A stretch of 64,000 bases of DNA from Bowmanella dokdonensis (GTDB lineage Bacteria > Pseudomonadota > Gammaproteobacteria > Enterobacterales > Alteromonadaceae). The stretch covers positions 124,001 through 188,000 of the forward strand of contig NZ_JAFKCV010000005.1 in NCBI RefSeq assembly GCF_017254865.1, written 5' to 3'. Shown piece after piece: positions 53,481-61,332 of the stretch. The notes below the pieces were generated by a model that worked only from the letters and a program-made list of their open reading frames with translations, was not told the DNA's origin and searched no databases. Made by a program: the position numbers and the translations under genes. The number at the start of each line of letters is the position of its first letter. The first letter of the stretch is position 1.

Positions 53481-54302
53481 TCAACCCAACAACCCATTCA
53501 TCCGGCCAAAATCCAGCTCAGTGTTGGTTGTGCCCGGCATTATTCTGGCACCCACCCGGGTTTCGGATTCAACTGGGCTGGCCATCGTGCCGGCCTGAGC
53601 CAGCAACGCCCCATAGGCCTGCAGAAACGGTCCCGGGCCCATGCTGAAACGGCGAATGCCCAGCACCGCCATGCGGGCAATCAACGTACTGTCCGCCGTC
53701 ACCATCAGGTTCAGGGGCATGGCCACCGCCTCAACCAGTTGGGCGACAATCGCCTCGTCCAACAACCCCGGTACAAAGCCGCCGTCTGCGCCGGCCTGCC
53801 GATACGTCTGCAGACGCCGGATGGTCTCCACCAGTGCTGCCTCGCCCTCGGCCAGACCGCGCAGATACACATCGGTGCGAGCGTTGATAAAGAGCTCGTC
53901 TGCCACTGCCGCACGAATCGCCCCAATCTTTTCCGCCAGGGATTCAACGGTGCCTGTACCATCCTCCAGATTGATACCCGCCACCCCAAGATGCGCCAGT
54001 TGCCGGGCCAGCTCGGCCACCCTGGCCGGGTCGTCGCTGTAGCCCCCTTCAATATCCACCGTCAGCGGCACCCGTGCCACCCGCACAATCCTGCCCACCG
54101 CAGCCAGCAGCTCCTGCACCGGCAGGACGTCCCCGTCCGCATACCCCAACGACCAGGCCAGCGAGGCACTGCTGGTCGCCAGCGCCTGCGCCCCGCCCGC
54201 CTGCACCAATGCGGCACTGGCCGCGTCCCAGATATTCACCAGCACCAACGGCCGCTCGCCCTGGTGCAGGGCTTTAAATGATTGAACAGAATGACCCGAC
54301 AT
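53481..54302 (-). CDS. Isocitrate lyase/PEP mutase superfamily protein
   Basis: A 273-residue TIM-barrel enzyme of the PEP mutase/isocitrate lyase superfamily. It shows VNIWDAASAALVQAGGAQALATSSASLAWSLGYADGD (metal and substrate region), TVDIEGGYSDDP and GINLEDGTGT, and FINARTDVYLRG. The catalytic KKCGH loop of isocitrate lyase is absent, so a carboxyvinyl-phosphonate mutase-like or oxaloacetate-type lyase is more likely. GGAG before the ATG at 54302 supports the start. It is a single gene inside the accessory region. Confidence 0.85.
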   Translation of the reverse strand: MSGHSVQSFKALHQGERPLVLVNIWDAASAALVQAGGAQALATSSASLAWSLGYADGDVLPVQELLAAVGRIVRVARVPLTVDIEGGYSDDPARVAELARQLAHLGVAGINLEDGTGTVESLAEKIGAIRAAVADELFINARTDVYLRGLAEGEAALVETIRRLQTYRQAGADGGFVPGLLDEAIVAQLVEAVAMPLNLMVTADSTLIARMAVLGIRRFSMGPGPFLQAYGALLAQAGTMASPVESETRVGARIMPGTTNTELDFGRMNGLLG

Positions 54303-54327
54303 ACTTTTCTCCAAGGATTGATTAAAA

Positions 54328-54378
54328 CCAGGCACAGATTAGCAGGGGGAAGCCGTGGGTATACGATGATTGCGGAAC
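54328..54378. repeat. Diverged 51-bp repeat, copy 1
   Basis: This sequence (starting CCAGGC and ending ATTGCGGAAC) is about 80 percent identical, without gaps, to 60792-60842. Both copies lie in short non-coding gaps within the accessory region. The best conserved part is ATACGATGATTGC-(A/G)-GAAC. Confidence 0.6.
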
Positions 54379-54506
54379 TGAACCCTAAGCAATCTCACGC
54401 TGGAGGTTAGTTTACAGTCGAGCCTGAGTGGATTAGCGGCAGTACCGGCAGTTCAATGCCACCGGCGTTCTTCTCTTGATGACTACAACAAAGGTAGAGG
54501 GACAAG

Positions 54507-54914
54507 TTACGGCTTCTTAGTTCCGTCAATCTCCAGTGCGCCTTTGTCGAAGGTATAAACCAGTGAAACAGTTTGCTTGCCTTTGCTGACGTAACGCTGC
54601 GACTTATTGACGATCAGGGCGTCAGCGAAGTCAGCAGTTCTGGCATTGGTATAGTCAACCAGGGCACACCAGACACAATGCCCATCCTCAAATACCACAT
54701 TGGGCTCTTCAATCAGCCCATGCAGCACTGCGACCAGCTTAGCTTTATCAAGACGGTAACGCTTTCCTCTCAGCGTCCAGATGGTCTCCACCAGGACTAC
54801 ATCAGTGATGAGGACCTTCTCGGAGCCTTCAAAAATTTTACTCGCCCTGGAGGACTGCTTTTCGTCATCTTGCAGCAGGTAACGCAGCACTATATTGGTA
54901 TCAACAGCAATCAT
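54507..54914 (-). CDS. PIN domain toxin (VapC-like)
   Basis: A 135-residue PIN-domain RNase. Acidic residues expected for metal binding are visible: MIAVDTNIVLRYL (first Asp), VLVETIWTL (Glu), and FADALIVNKSQ (Asp). The start overlaps the antitoxin stop as ATGA (54911-54914), typical for toxin-antitoxin operons. Target RNA is unknown. Confidence 0.9.
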   Translation of the reverse strand: MIAVDTNIVLRYLLQDDEKQSSRASKIFEGSEKVLITDVVLVETIWTLRGKRYRLDKAKLVAVLHGLIEEPNVVFEDGHCVWCALVDYTNARTADFADALIVNKSQRYVSKGKQTVSLVYTFDKGALEIDGTKKP

Positions 54915-55132
54915 CGCTGCATTGCGCTCTCAAGGGACTCATCTTCGCTCACTTTGTCGTTGACCGGGATACCTTTTAGCAGGCCTTTGGCCGCGCCTTT
55001 GCGTTTGGTAACGATAGTGATACTGCCCTGGCGGCTGACGAAGCTTTCATATTCATCGCCGGGCTTGATACCGGCGACTTCGCACTGCTCCAGGGGTAAA
55101 GTGACCTGTCTTTTTTGGCTTACTACGGGCAT
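54911..55132 (-). CDS. AbrB/MazE-type antitoxin of the PIN toxin
   Basis: A 73-residue swapped-hairpin AbrB-type protein: VVSQKRQVTLPLEQCEVAGIKPGDEYESFV is the DNA-binding beta-hairpin region (key part KRQVTLPLEQCEVAGIKPGD), with a C-terminal tail for toxin binding. GAGG five bases before the ATG at 55132 fixes the start; a GTG two codons earlier is less likely. Two palindromes just upstream are probable operators for autoregulation. Confidence 0.88.
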   Translation of the reverse strand: MPVVSQKRQVTLPLEQCEVAGIKPGDEYESFVSRQGSITIVTKRKGAAKGLLKGIPVNDKVSEDESLESAMQR

Positions 55133-55140
55133 AGACACCT

Positions 55141-55164
55141 CTTTACTTTAACCTTAAAGTAAAG
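55141..55164. promoter_or_regulatory. Palindromic operator 1 of the AbrB/PIN operon
   Basis: CTTTACTTTAA and TTAAAGTAAAG are perfect 11-base arms separated by two bases, eight bases upstream of the antitoxin start. The position overlaps the ribosome-binding site region, suiting repression by the AbrB-type antitoxin. Confidence 0.75.
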
Positions 55165-55175
55165 ATTAATACATC

Positions 55176-55196
55176 TTTACTATTGCGCATAGTAAA
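55176..55196. promoter_or_regulatory. Palindromic operator 2 of the AbrB/PIN operon
   Basis: TTTACTAT and ATAGTAAA are perfect eight-base arms around TGCGC. It shares the TTTACT word with operator 1, and the centres are about 33 bp apart, roughly three helical turns. Confidence 0.7.
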
Positions 55197-55385
55197 TACA
55201 CTGTGTTTTTAGCCTAACCAAATGGACTTTAAGGTATTTCACCACTGGCCGGGAGACACCGGAATGACTAAAGGTGGGGAAAAATTAGCACAGACAATGC
55301 TGGGTGATGAAAGAAGAACCGGCGCACTGAGCACCAGTTTTTATTTTACTTTCAGGCTGAAGTTAAATTAACCGCCTGTGTTGTT

Positions 55386-56594
55386 TTAACTTTGGGCCGC
55401 CAGCACGGGGCGGCGCCAGAAACACAGCAGCAACGTCAGGGCCAATACAGAGGCGGAGAGCACCAGCGGCAGCCTGACCGAAGCATCCACCCAATAGCCC
55501 GCCGCCAGGGCCCCCAGCGAGGCGGCGCCAATTTTGGCGGCAGCCACCCACATATACACCTGGGCAGCGCTGCCCTCGGGGGCATATTCGCTTCTGGCGG
55601 CCAGGGTGGCGGCAAAAAAGCAGGCATTGATCACCCCGCACAGCCAGTAACTGAACAGCCCGGCGTTATAGGACGAGCTCAGCGTCAGCAAGACCAGGGC
55701 GGCCAGCAGCAAGCCGCCGTGTTTTCTCAGAAGCAGCAGGGCGTCGGCCATTAAGGGCCTGAACATCAGCAGCAGCGAGCCACACAGACTGCCGACACCA
55801 TAACTGGTGACCAGATAAGCGCCATTTTGCTTGTCACTGTGCCAGGACTCGCTCAGGTACACCGCCAGCACCGGTAAGGCCGCCACCGAAAAGGCGGCGG
55901 CCGAGGTCATCAGCAGGGTTTTCCTAAGCGCGTGGCTGGCGCCAAACAGGGCCACCACCTGTTTCACACTTGGTATGGCCGCATGGTGCTGCGGCGTTTT
56001 GCTGACGCCTTTGGGAAAACTCAATATCGCCACGGCGGCGAACAGCGGCAAGGTGGTTAACAGAGTCACCGCCACAGGGATGGAATAGCGTTCACACAAC
56101 AAAGCAATCAGCATGGGCCCCAGGGTCAGGCCGATGCCATAGCTGATGGTGTCCCAGCTCATGGCACGGCGCCGCAGCGCCTTATCCGCGCCCACCAGCG
56201 GCGCTAACTGGGTGCTCAGGCCACCCATCAAAAATGAGCTGCAAGTGCCGCAAATCAGCAAGCTAAAGGCAATCAGCCAGGGGGATGGCCAGGCAAAGGC
56301 CTGGACCGCCAGCGGGAAAAAAACAGCATAGATCAGTGCGGTTGCCGCAATGAGCAGGCGCGCATCCGCGACTCTGTCCAGCCAGCGGCCAAACAGCGGC
56401 CCCAGTAAGTGCGGCATGGTCAGGCAGGCCGCCAGGATCCCCGCCGCCTTGCCGCTGGCGCCATAGGCATTGGCCAGCAGGATCACCGCCACCGCCGAGC
56501 CGCCGGTGGCAGTTCTGGCCAGTACCGCTGCCAGCACATAACGGGCCAGTACCGGCAGCCTCAGTCGGCTAAATGCCAGGGGGAGCTCGCGCAT
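55386..56594 (-). CDS. MFS transporter
   Basis: A 402-residue major facilitator with about 12 membrane helices. The loop between helices 2 and 3 (GPLFGRWLDRVADARLL) carries the typical basic/acidic pattern. The substrate is unknown. It lies 14 bases downstream of the DapA-like aldolase gene on the same strand, so the two form an operon that probably imports and degrades (or exports) one metabolite. The gene begins with MRELPLAFSRLRLPVLARYVL. Confidence 0.88.
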   Translation of the reverse strand: MRELPLAFSRLRLPVLARYVLAAVLARTATGGSAVAVILLANAYGASGKAAGILAACLTMPHLLGPLFGRWLDRVADARLLIAATALIYAVFFPLAVQAFAWPSPWLIAFSLLICGTCSSFLMGGLSTQLAPLVGADKALRRRAMSWDTISYGIGLTLGPMLIALLCERYSIPVAVTLLTTLPLFAAVAILSFPKGVSKTPQHHAAIPSVKQVVALFGASHALRKTLLMTSAAAFSVAALPVLAVYLSESWHSDKQNGAYLVTSYGVGSLCGSLLLMFRPLMADALLLLRKHGGLLLAALVLLTLSSSYNAGLFSYWLCGVINACFFAATLAARSEYAPEGSAAQVYMWVAAAKIGAASLGALAAGYWVDASVRLPLVLSASVLALTLLLCFWRRPVLAAQS

Positions 56595-56608
56595 ACAAGG
56601 CCGACCGG

Positions 56609-57505
56609 TTAATCCAACTGCAGGCTGGTCAGTTGTGCTTCCAGCTCCTGGCGGGCCGGCCCGGTTAACGGCTTAAGAGGATGAGGCAGGCAATTGCCCT
56701 CACAAACCCCCAGTATATCCGCCGCCGTGGCCATTACCCTTAAGCCCCCTTTGCTTTGTACAAAGAGTTGCCAGATGGGCGACAGACGATCTGAGGCCAT
56801 GGCGGCCGATTCACCCTGGCCGTCGCGCACGGCCTGGATCAGGCACTGTACGGTTTTGGGAAACAGCCCGGCAAGCACCGAATGCCAGGCATCACAGCCG
56901 GCGCGCATCCCGGCCACCCCAAACTTATCGGCGCTGACGCCGATGGACAGGCTATCCGGCACCAGCTCTCGCAGGCGTGCCAGGCGCTGCTCGCCCTGGA
57001 CCTTGTCGCCAAAGGGCATACCGGGGATCTTGACGGCTGCCACATTGGGCAGCCGGCTGATGGCCTGATACAGCTCGTCGCTGAAGGTGAAATTGGTGGC
57101 ATTGGGATTTTCATACACACACAAAGGCACCGACAGATTGGCCGTGACCTTCTCATACAGGGCATAGACCTCTTCGTCATGCAGGTGATGATAAGACATG
57201 GGCGCCAGCAACACCGCATTTACCCCGGCCCGCTGGACGATATCGGCATTGTGCAGTACATCCCGGGTACGCAGTGCGCCGATGCCCGCCATCACCGGAA
57301 TACCATCGGCCAGGGCCACGGCATTTTCGGCCACCGTACGGCGCTCGTCATTATTCAGGTAAGGGTAAAGGCCGGTGGAGCCCATGGCGCAGATAGCGTC
57401 CACTTTGGCATCAGTCAGATTATTGATGATCCGGGCAAAGGCCACCGGGTCGAACTGCTCGTCTTTAAAGGGCGTAAGGGGAAATGCACATAAGCCGGTA
57501 AACAT
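56609..57505 (-). CDS. Dihydrodipicolinate synthase/N-acetylneuraminate lyase family aldolase
   Basis: A 298-residue class I aldolase of the DapA/NAL superfamily. The GxxGE-type loop reads AMGSTGLYPYLNNDERR, the catalytic tyrosine is in LCVYENPNATNF and the Schiff-base lysine in NVAAVKIPGMPFGDK. The active-site loop lacks the GTTGE of true DapA, so it probably acts on another 2-keto acid. AGGAG precedes the ATG by five bases. It is divergent from the MocR-type regulator and followed by the MFS gene. Confidence 0.9.
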   Translation of the reverse strand: MFTGLCAFPLTPFKDEQFDPVAFARIINNLTDAKVDAICAMGSTGLYPYLNNDERRTVAENAVALADGIPVMAGIGALRTRDVLHNADIVQRAGVNAVLLAPMSYHHLHDEEVYALYEKVTANLSVPLCVYENPNATNFTFSDELYQAISRLPNVAAVKIPGMPFGDKVQGEQRLARLRELVPDSLSIGVSADKFGVAGMRAGCDAWHSVLAGLFPKTVQCLIQAVRDGQGESAAMASDRLSPIWQLFVQSKGGLRVMATAADILGVCEGNCLPHPLKPLTGPARQELEAQLTSLQLD

Positions 57506-57594
57506 TTGAGCTCCTATTAATCCAAGTGGTATCCATGATTAAAATACGATTCTGCCACCGCATGGGATAGAATAGGTTTGGCTCATTCAGCCCA

Positions 57595-57616
57595 TGTCAT
57601 AAAACATATTGTCATA
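57595..57616. promoter_or_regulatory. Direct repeats upstream of the MocR-type regulator
   Basis: TGTCATA occurs at 57595-57601 and 57610-57616, 15 bp apart, in the shared region between the regulator (start 57625) and the aldolase gene. MocR-family proteins such as PdxR and PtsJ often bind direct repeats in such divergent promoters, so an operator is plausible. Confidence 0.45.
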
Positions 57617-57624
57617 GGACAAAA

Positions 57625-58923
57625 ATGCAAGTCAAGATCTCAGGCGCCACGGCACAAAGTATTTTTGAATCCATCCGCGAGCAGGTCAGCAGCGGGGCAT
57701 TGCAAGCCGGCTATACACTGCCGCCGGTGCGGGAGTTGGCCGAACGCCTTGGGGTGAACCGCAATACGGTATCTGCCGCCTATCAGCGCCTGACCCAGGC
57801 CGGCCTCGCCGTGACACAGGGCCGACTGGGCACGCGCATTACCACCCCCACCCATGCCGGTGAACAGGAAGGCATGACAGATACCAGCCTGATTGACCTG
57901 GCCGACGGCAGCCCCTGCATTGAGTGGCTGCCGGATCTGGATGAGGTGGCCGGCCAGACCCATTTTCACCAGTACCTGTACGGCCAGGCCACGGTGTTGC
58001 CGGCCATGCTGGATTACGGCCGGGATTGGTTTGCCGGCAGTTGCCCGGCAGAGTTTGCTATCACCCTGTGTAACGGTGCCATCGACTCCATGGAGCGGCT
58101 GATGGCCGCCCACCTGGTGCCCGGTGACAGCGTGGTGGTGGAAGATCCCTGTTATATCAGCTCGGCCAATGCCATGCGCCTGGCGGGCATGAAGGTGGTG
58201 GGCGCGGCCATCGACCGCTTCGGTATGCAACCCGACGCCCTGCGGGCCGCGCTTAGCAAAGGTGCCCGCGCCGTGCTGATAACCCCAAGGGCGCATAATC
58301 CCACCGGTGCCTGTCTGTCCGCGCAGCGGGCGGCAGAGATAAGAAAGGTGCTGACCGATTACCCCAATGTACTGGTGATGGTGGATGACCATTTCGCGCT
58401 GATGGCCAGCTGTGAATACCATTCGGTGATCCCCGATTCCAGCCTGAACTGGGCGGTGCTGCGCTCGGTCTCCAAAGGCTTCGGCCCGGATTTGCGCATG
58501 GCCTTTGTGGCCGCCGACAAAGACAGCGTGCAGCGCATCAATACCCGCCTGGCCCCCGGCATGTCCTGGGTCAGCCGGGTGCTGCAATCCCTGGTGCACA
58601 CCTGCCTGACCAGCGATACGGTGCAAGTCCATCTGGCCGAAGTGCGGGGGCTGTGTGCCAAGCGCCGGAACATGCTGATAGAGGCCCTGGCCGGGCAGGG
58701 CATCCACTGCCCCATGACCAGCGACGGCCTGAACGTATGGGTGCCGGTTAACGGCCCCAGCCAGGCCGCGGCCTATGAACTGTCGCGCCGGGGCTGGCTG
58801 GTCAGGCCCGGCAGCGCCTTTGATATCAACCAGCAGTCCCAGGCCATCCGGGTCAGCCTGCAAAATCTGGACGAGGATAAAGCCGGTCGGTTTGCCAAGG
58901 ACCTGGCAGTGATTAGCGCATAG
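57625..58923 (+). CDS. MocR/PtsJ-type transcriptional regulator (GntR HTH plus aminotransferase fold)
   Basis: A 432-residue MocR-family regulator. The N-terminal GntR winged helix reads LPPVRELAERLGVNRNTVSAAYQRLTQAG, and the C-terminal fold type I aminotransferase domain keeps the PLP lysine in RSVSKGFGPDLRM, with HNPTGACLS and VDDHFALMA contact segments. The N terminus resembles PtsJ of Salmonella. It probably senses PLP or an amino compound and controls the divergent aldolase-MFS operon, which is inference from layout. GGAC lies just before the ATG. Confidence 0.9.
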   Translation: MQVKISGATAQSIFESIREQVSSGALQAGYTLPPVRELAERLGVNRNTVSAAYQRLTQAGLAVTQGRLGTRITTPTHAGEQEGMTDTSLIDLADGSPCIEWLPDLDEVAGQTHFHQYLYGQATVLPAMLDYGRDWFAGSCPAEFAITLCNGAIDSMERLMAAHLVPGDSVVVEDPCYISSANAMRLAGMKVVGAAIDRFGMQPDALRAALSKGARAVLITPRAHNPTGACLSAQRAAEIRKVLTDYPNVLVMVDDHFALMASCEYHSVIPDSSLNWAVLRSVSKGFGPDLRMAFVAADKDSVQRINTRLAPGMSWVSRVLQSLVHTCLTSDTVQVHLAEVRGLCAKRRNMLIEALAGQGIHCPMTSDGLNVWVPVNGPSQAAAYELSRRGWLVRPGSAFDINQQSQAIRVSLQNLDEDKAGRFAKDLAVISA

Positions 58924-59428
58924 AGCCCCGATCCCTTCAGCCCATCCCGTCATTCCGGCCCCCTCTCACGTCATTCCGGCATGTAGATTAGCCGGAATCT
59001 CTGATAGGCAGCCCTGTTTCAAACCGGGACAAGTCCTTTCACCTGTGCCACTTACCCGGCCCCGTTTTCTACCTCATCCAACACAGCAGTCGCTAATTCT
59101 TTGAAAACCCAAAAGGCATCCTCCCACTCTACGGGGAACTCTGCATAGACCATCGGGCTTATATACCAAGTCTATTAATGTTGTGGTCACTCAGCGAGAG
59201 ACAAAATGCTCCATGACAAGGCAGGGGCTTGCAGGTTTAGTGGGGCTAAATCAAAAGCCGCTAACGCAGCCAGGGGGCATTTTGACCTCGCCCGCAGGGA
59301 GCGGCCAGATGGGCTTATCTCTGCGTTCCCGTTTTTTGACATAGACACCACTATGCCTTCAAAACGGCGCCTTGACCTAAGCCCATCTGACCTGCTCTGT
59401 GTTGAGCGCAACATTAATAGACTTGGTA
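58924..59428. other. 505-bp region without a supported gene
   Basis: The left part contains a REP-like CATTCCGG repeat, and the right part is a 267-bp inverted-repeat element (both listed separately). Short open frames at 59187-59414 and 59206-59568 lie inside the element and show no family resemblance. Confidence 0.65.
58947..59000. repeat. REP-like CATTCCGGC repeat, copy 1
   Basis: CCCGTCATTCCGGCC is followed by a second CGTCATTCCGGC and the complementary GCCGGAATCT, so the stem TTCCGGC/GCCGGAA encloses ATGTAGATTA. Related copies are at 61333-61365 and 61598-61650. Confidence 0.75.
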
Positions 59429-59429
59429 T
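59163..59429. mobile_element. MITE-like element, 267 bp, 21-bp perfect terminal inverted repeats
   Basis: The left end (59163-59183, ATACCAAGTC...) is the perfect reverse complement of the right end (59409-59429, ...GACTTGGTAT) over 21 bases. A further perfect 12-bp inverted pair is inside (CAGATGGGCTTA 59306-59317 and TAAGCCCATCTG 59378-59389). There is no transposase, which fits a miniature inverted-repeat element. No clear target duplication was found. The right end abuts the abiEii stop codon. Confidence 0.75.
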
Positions 59430-60286
59430 TAATCCTTATACCTTTCAAAGTGGATTGAATCACTTTCCAGCAGTTTCAATCCATAGCGCAGCTCTTGCAA
59501 AGGCGACTCAACCATCTGAGGGTGCTGATTGCCAAACCTCTCTATATCAGCCTGCATTGCTTTTTTAAACAAAGACGCAAGTTCGTTCAGATCAGAAGGT
59601 TCAGCCTGCTGAATATGGTAAGTATCATAAATGTGCCGGATAAGGGCTTTGTCATCATTACGCTCACCATCTCTGGCCAAACTTGCGGTCCGTCGTAACA
59701 TTGACAGCAGCTTTTCTGCCTGGGTATCAAGAATGCTTGCGCAATATAGGCCAGATACCTCATCAGCACCTTTAAGTACTTCTGCGTATATTGACTGGAT
59801 ATCCCGCTTCTGAGGTTGGCTTAACAGCTCAGACTCGGTGAATTCCATCTTGATGAAGGGCCTCAGGCTGGGGGCTTGTTGGTAAGCCTGGGGATAACGA
59901 ATATCAAAACAGAAATAGCGGTATTCATCCCGAACCTGCGCAGCCCCCTCGGTTGAGAAGCAACTGCTTTGCCTGATTTCTTTGTCGATTAACTGCTTAA
60001 CTGCCTTTCTGGCTTCTCTTCTGGCGTTACGGGACGAGTGCTGAATAAAGTCGGGGGTTGGGACTAACTTCAGATCAATATCTTCCGACATGCGATAAGT
60101 TCTGATGGAAGACTTCGCCAGGGCGGTTCCGCCCGAGAATACAATCTGATAGTGCTCTAACTTCAGCGCACTAATGAGCCCAAGCAACTGAACAACATAA
60201 TAGTCTTTTTCAATTATTGCCGGATTACCGAGCCCGATGGCATCGGCAACATCAACAAACAAACTGGTATCAAGCGGTGTTGACAC
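59429..60286 (-). CDS. AbiEii/AbiGii-type nucleotidyltransferase toxin
   Basis: A 285-residue nucleotidyltransferase of the AbiE phage-exclusion type. The core motif is IVFSGGTALAKSSIRTYRMSEDIDLKL with the G-G-T and SEDIDL acidic pair (split: FSGGTALAK and RMSEDIDLKL). The AbiE toxins modify tRNA ends to stop growth. The start overlaps the antitoxin gene by 17 bases. The TAA stop (59431-59429) coincides with the edge of the MITE-like element, so the natural C terminus may have been altered. Confidence 0.88.
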   Translation of the reverse strand: MSTPLDTSLFVDVADAIGLGNPAIIEKDYYVVQLLGLISALKLEHYQIVFSGGTALAKSSIRTYRMSEDIDLKLVPTPDFIQHSSRNARREARKAVKQLIDKEIRQSSCFSTEGAAQVRDEYRYFCFDIRYPQAYQQAPSLRPFIKMEFTESELLSQPQKRDIQSIYAEVLKGADEVSGLYCASILDTQAEKLLSMLRRTASLARDGERNDDKALIRHIYDTYHIQQAEPSDLNELASLFKKAMQADIERFGNQHPQMVESPLQELRYGLKLLESDSIHFERYKD

Positions 60287-60671
60287 GCTGAGCGCCTACC
60301 GCGATTTTACGGGTAAATCGCGGATCCTTGGGAATAATCCTGACCGTTGCAGGAATCTGTGTACTTTCACCTGCCAAACTCATCTGGGACAGCCCATCAA
60401 GCTGATAATCAACACCCAACTTTTCCATCGCTTCGATAACCACACCGTCAGCACCAGCATTATTATCCGGCATTGGTTTACCGGTAATACGATTGATACG
60501 GGCACGGGCATACAATCCGTAGCCAATCTTGAGCAGCAAGCCGGCTTTAACAAGCGCTCTCAGCGCCCGTCCCACCTGATCATAGTCGGCAATATCCTTG
60601 AAATCAGAGCGCAGAAATACCGAGCGCTTAGAGCGCTTCACACGGGTTTTAACTTTGTCCAGGATAGCCAT
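60270..60671 (-). CDS. AbiEi-like antitoxin (DUF6088 family)
   Basis: A 133-residue protein with an N-terminal winged helix (RSKRSVFLRSDFKDIADYDQVGRALRALVKAG, core FLRSDFKDIADYDQVGRALR) and the DUF6088 segment KIGYGLYARARINRITGKP. It is the cognate antitoxin and probable autorepressor of the toxin gene that overlaps its end. GGAG seven bases before the ATG at 60671 supports the start. Direct repeats upstream are candidate operators. Confidence 0.85.
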   Translation of the reverse strand: MAILDKVKTRVKRSKRSVFLRSDFKDIADYDQVGRALRALVKAGLLLKIGYGLYARARINRITGKPMPDNNAGADGVVIEAMEKLGVDYQLDGLSQMSLAGESTQIPATVRIIPKDPRFTRKIAVGAQRVNTA

Positions 60672-60704
60672 ACAAAATCTCCAATATCACCGCTTTGAGT
60701 CTAT

Positions 60705-60743
60705 GCAAAAATACGACAATTATCAAACGCAAAAATACGACAA
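60705..60743. promoter_or_regulatory. 15-bp direct repeats upstream of the AbiE operon
   Basis: GCAAAAATACGACAA is found at 60705-60719 and, identically, at 60729-60743, 24 bp apart. It lies 34-72 bases before the antitoxin start and on the minus strand reads TTGTCGTATTTTTGC, which contains promoter-like words. Binding by the AbiEi-type antitoxin is inferred. Confidence 0.65.
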
Positions 60744-60791
60744 AAAACTTGCCGTATCAGCTTCGCTGGACTGTCTCTACGGCAGATCAAG

Positions 60792-60842
60792 CCAGGCTTA
60801 GATCAGCAGGGAGAAGAGTGAGGAATACGATGATTGCAGAAC
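60792..60842. repeat. Diverged 51-bp repeat, copy 2
   Basis: This is the partner of 54328-54378 (about 80 percent identical, gap-free). It sits between the AbiE promoter and the Phd gene. Whether it is a gene remnant or a small mobile repeat is unknown. Confidence 0.6.
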
Positions 60843-60938
60843 AAACACAGAATTGTCTTAAGGCTTACTCTGCACTTGGTGGGAATGGTGCGAATCGAAC
60901 ATACTGAACGAATCGAATGATATTTTAAGGTCAAAACG

Positions 60939-61199
60939 ATGGACATTCTTTCGGCTAACGAAGCGAAGACCCATTTTGGCGATATGCTGTTAAAAGCGCA
61001 GCGTGCTCCAATTCAGATCAACAAAAACGGCAAGCCCGTTGCTGGGGTGGTATCCGCTGAAGAATATGAGAGCATCGAAGCGGTCAAGTTGCGCTTGCTG
61101 CAATCAAGAGCCGTGCAAGCCGATGCAGATATAGCAGCAGGAAACCTGGTCGACGGTGAATCCTTTTTCAATGAAGTGCAGTCGGGTCAACACGACTAA
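60939..61199 (+). CDS. Phd/YefM-type antitoxin
   Basis: An 86-residue Phd-family protein: ILSANEAKTHFGDMLLKAQRAPIQINKNGKPVAGVVSAEEYESIEAVK is the classical fold (core THFGDMLLKAQRAPIQINKN), with a C-terminal tail for toxin binding. No intact toxin gene follows; a ten-codon ParE-like remnant begins 17 bases after the stop. It is an orphan antitoxin in the present sequence. Confidence 0.88.
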   Translation: MDILSANEAKTHFGDMLLKAQRAPIQINKNGKPVAGVVSAEEYESIEAVKLRLLQSRAVQADADIAAGNLVDGESFFNEVQSGQHD

Positions 61200-61215
61200 G
61201 GCGTAAAGGGAGTCA

Positions 61216-61248
61216 TTGGCAACCTACCGCTTAGCCCGATCTCATTGA
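61216..61248 (+). pseudogene. Possible ParE/RelE toxin remnant, ten codons
   Basis: After the Phd stop, AAAGGGAG (61205-61212) precedes TTG GCA ACC TAC CGC TTA GCC CGA, which encodes LATYRLARSH and then a stop. The string resembles the ParE N terminus MATYRLSP. The position and ribosome-binding site are those expected for the lost toxin, but ten residues cannot prove it. Confidence 0.4.
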
Positions 61249-61332
61249 AAGTTGCCGGTAATCATCTGGTAGAGCGTGAAACAACAAAATAGCGTGCAAC
61301 AGCTAAAGCACCACTCCCGCCCCCAGCCACGA

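Noticed and set aside
57640-58953. 437-codon minus-strand frame opposite the MocR-type regulator
   Set aside because: The plus-strand protein carries both HTH and PLP motifs; the antisense product has none.
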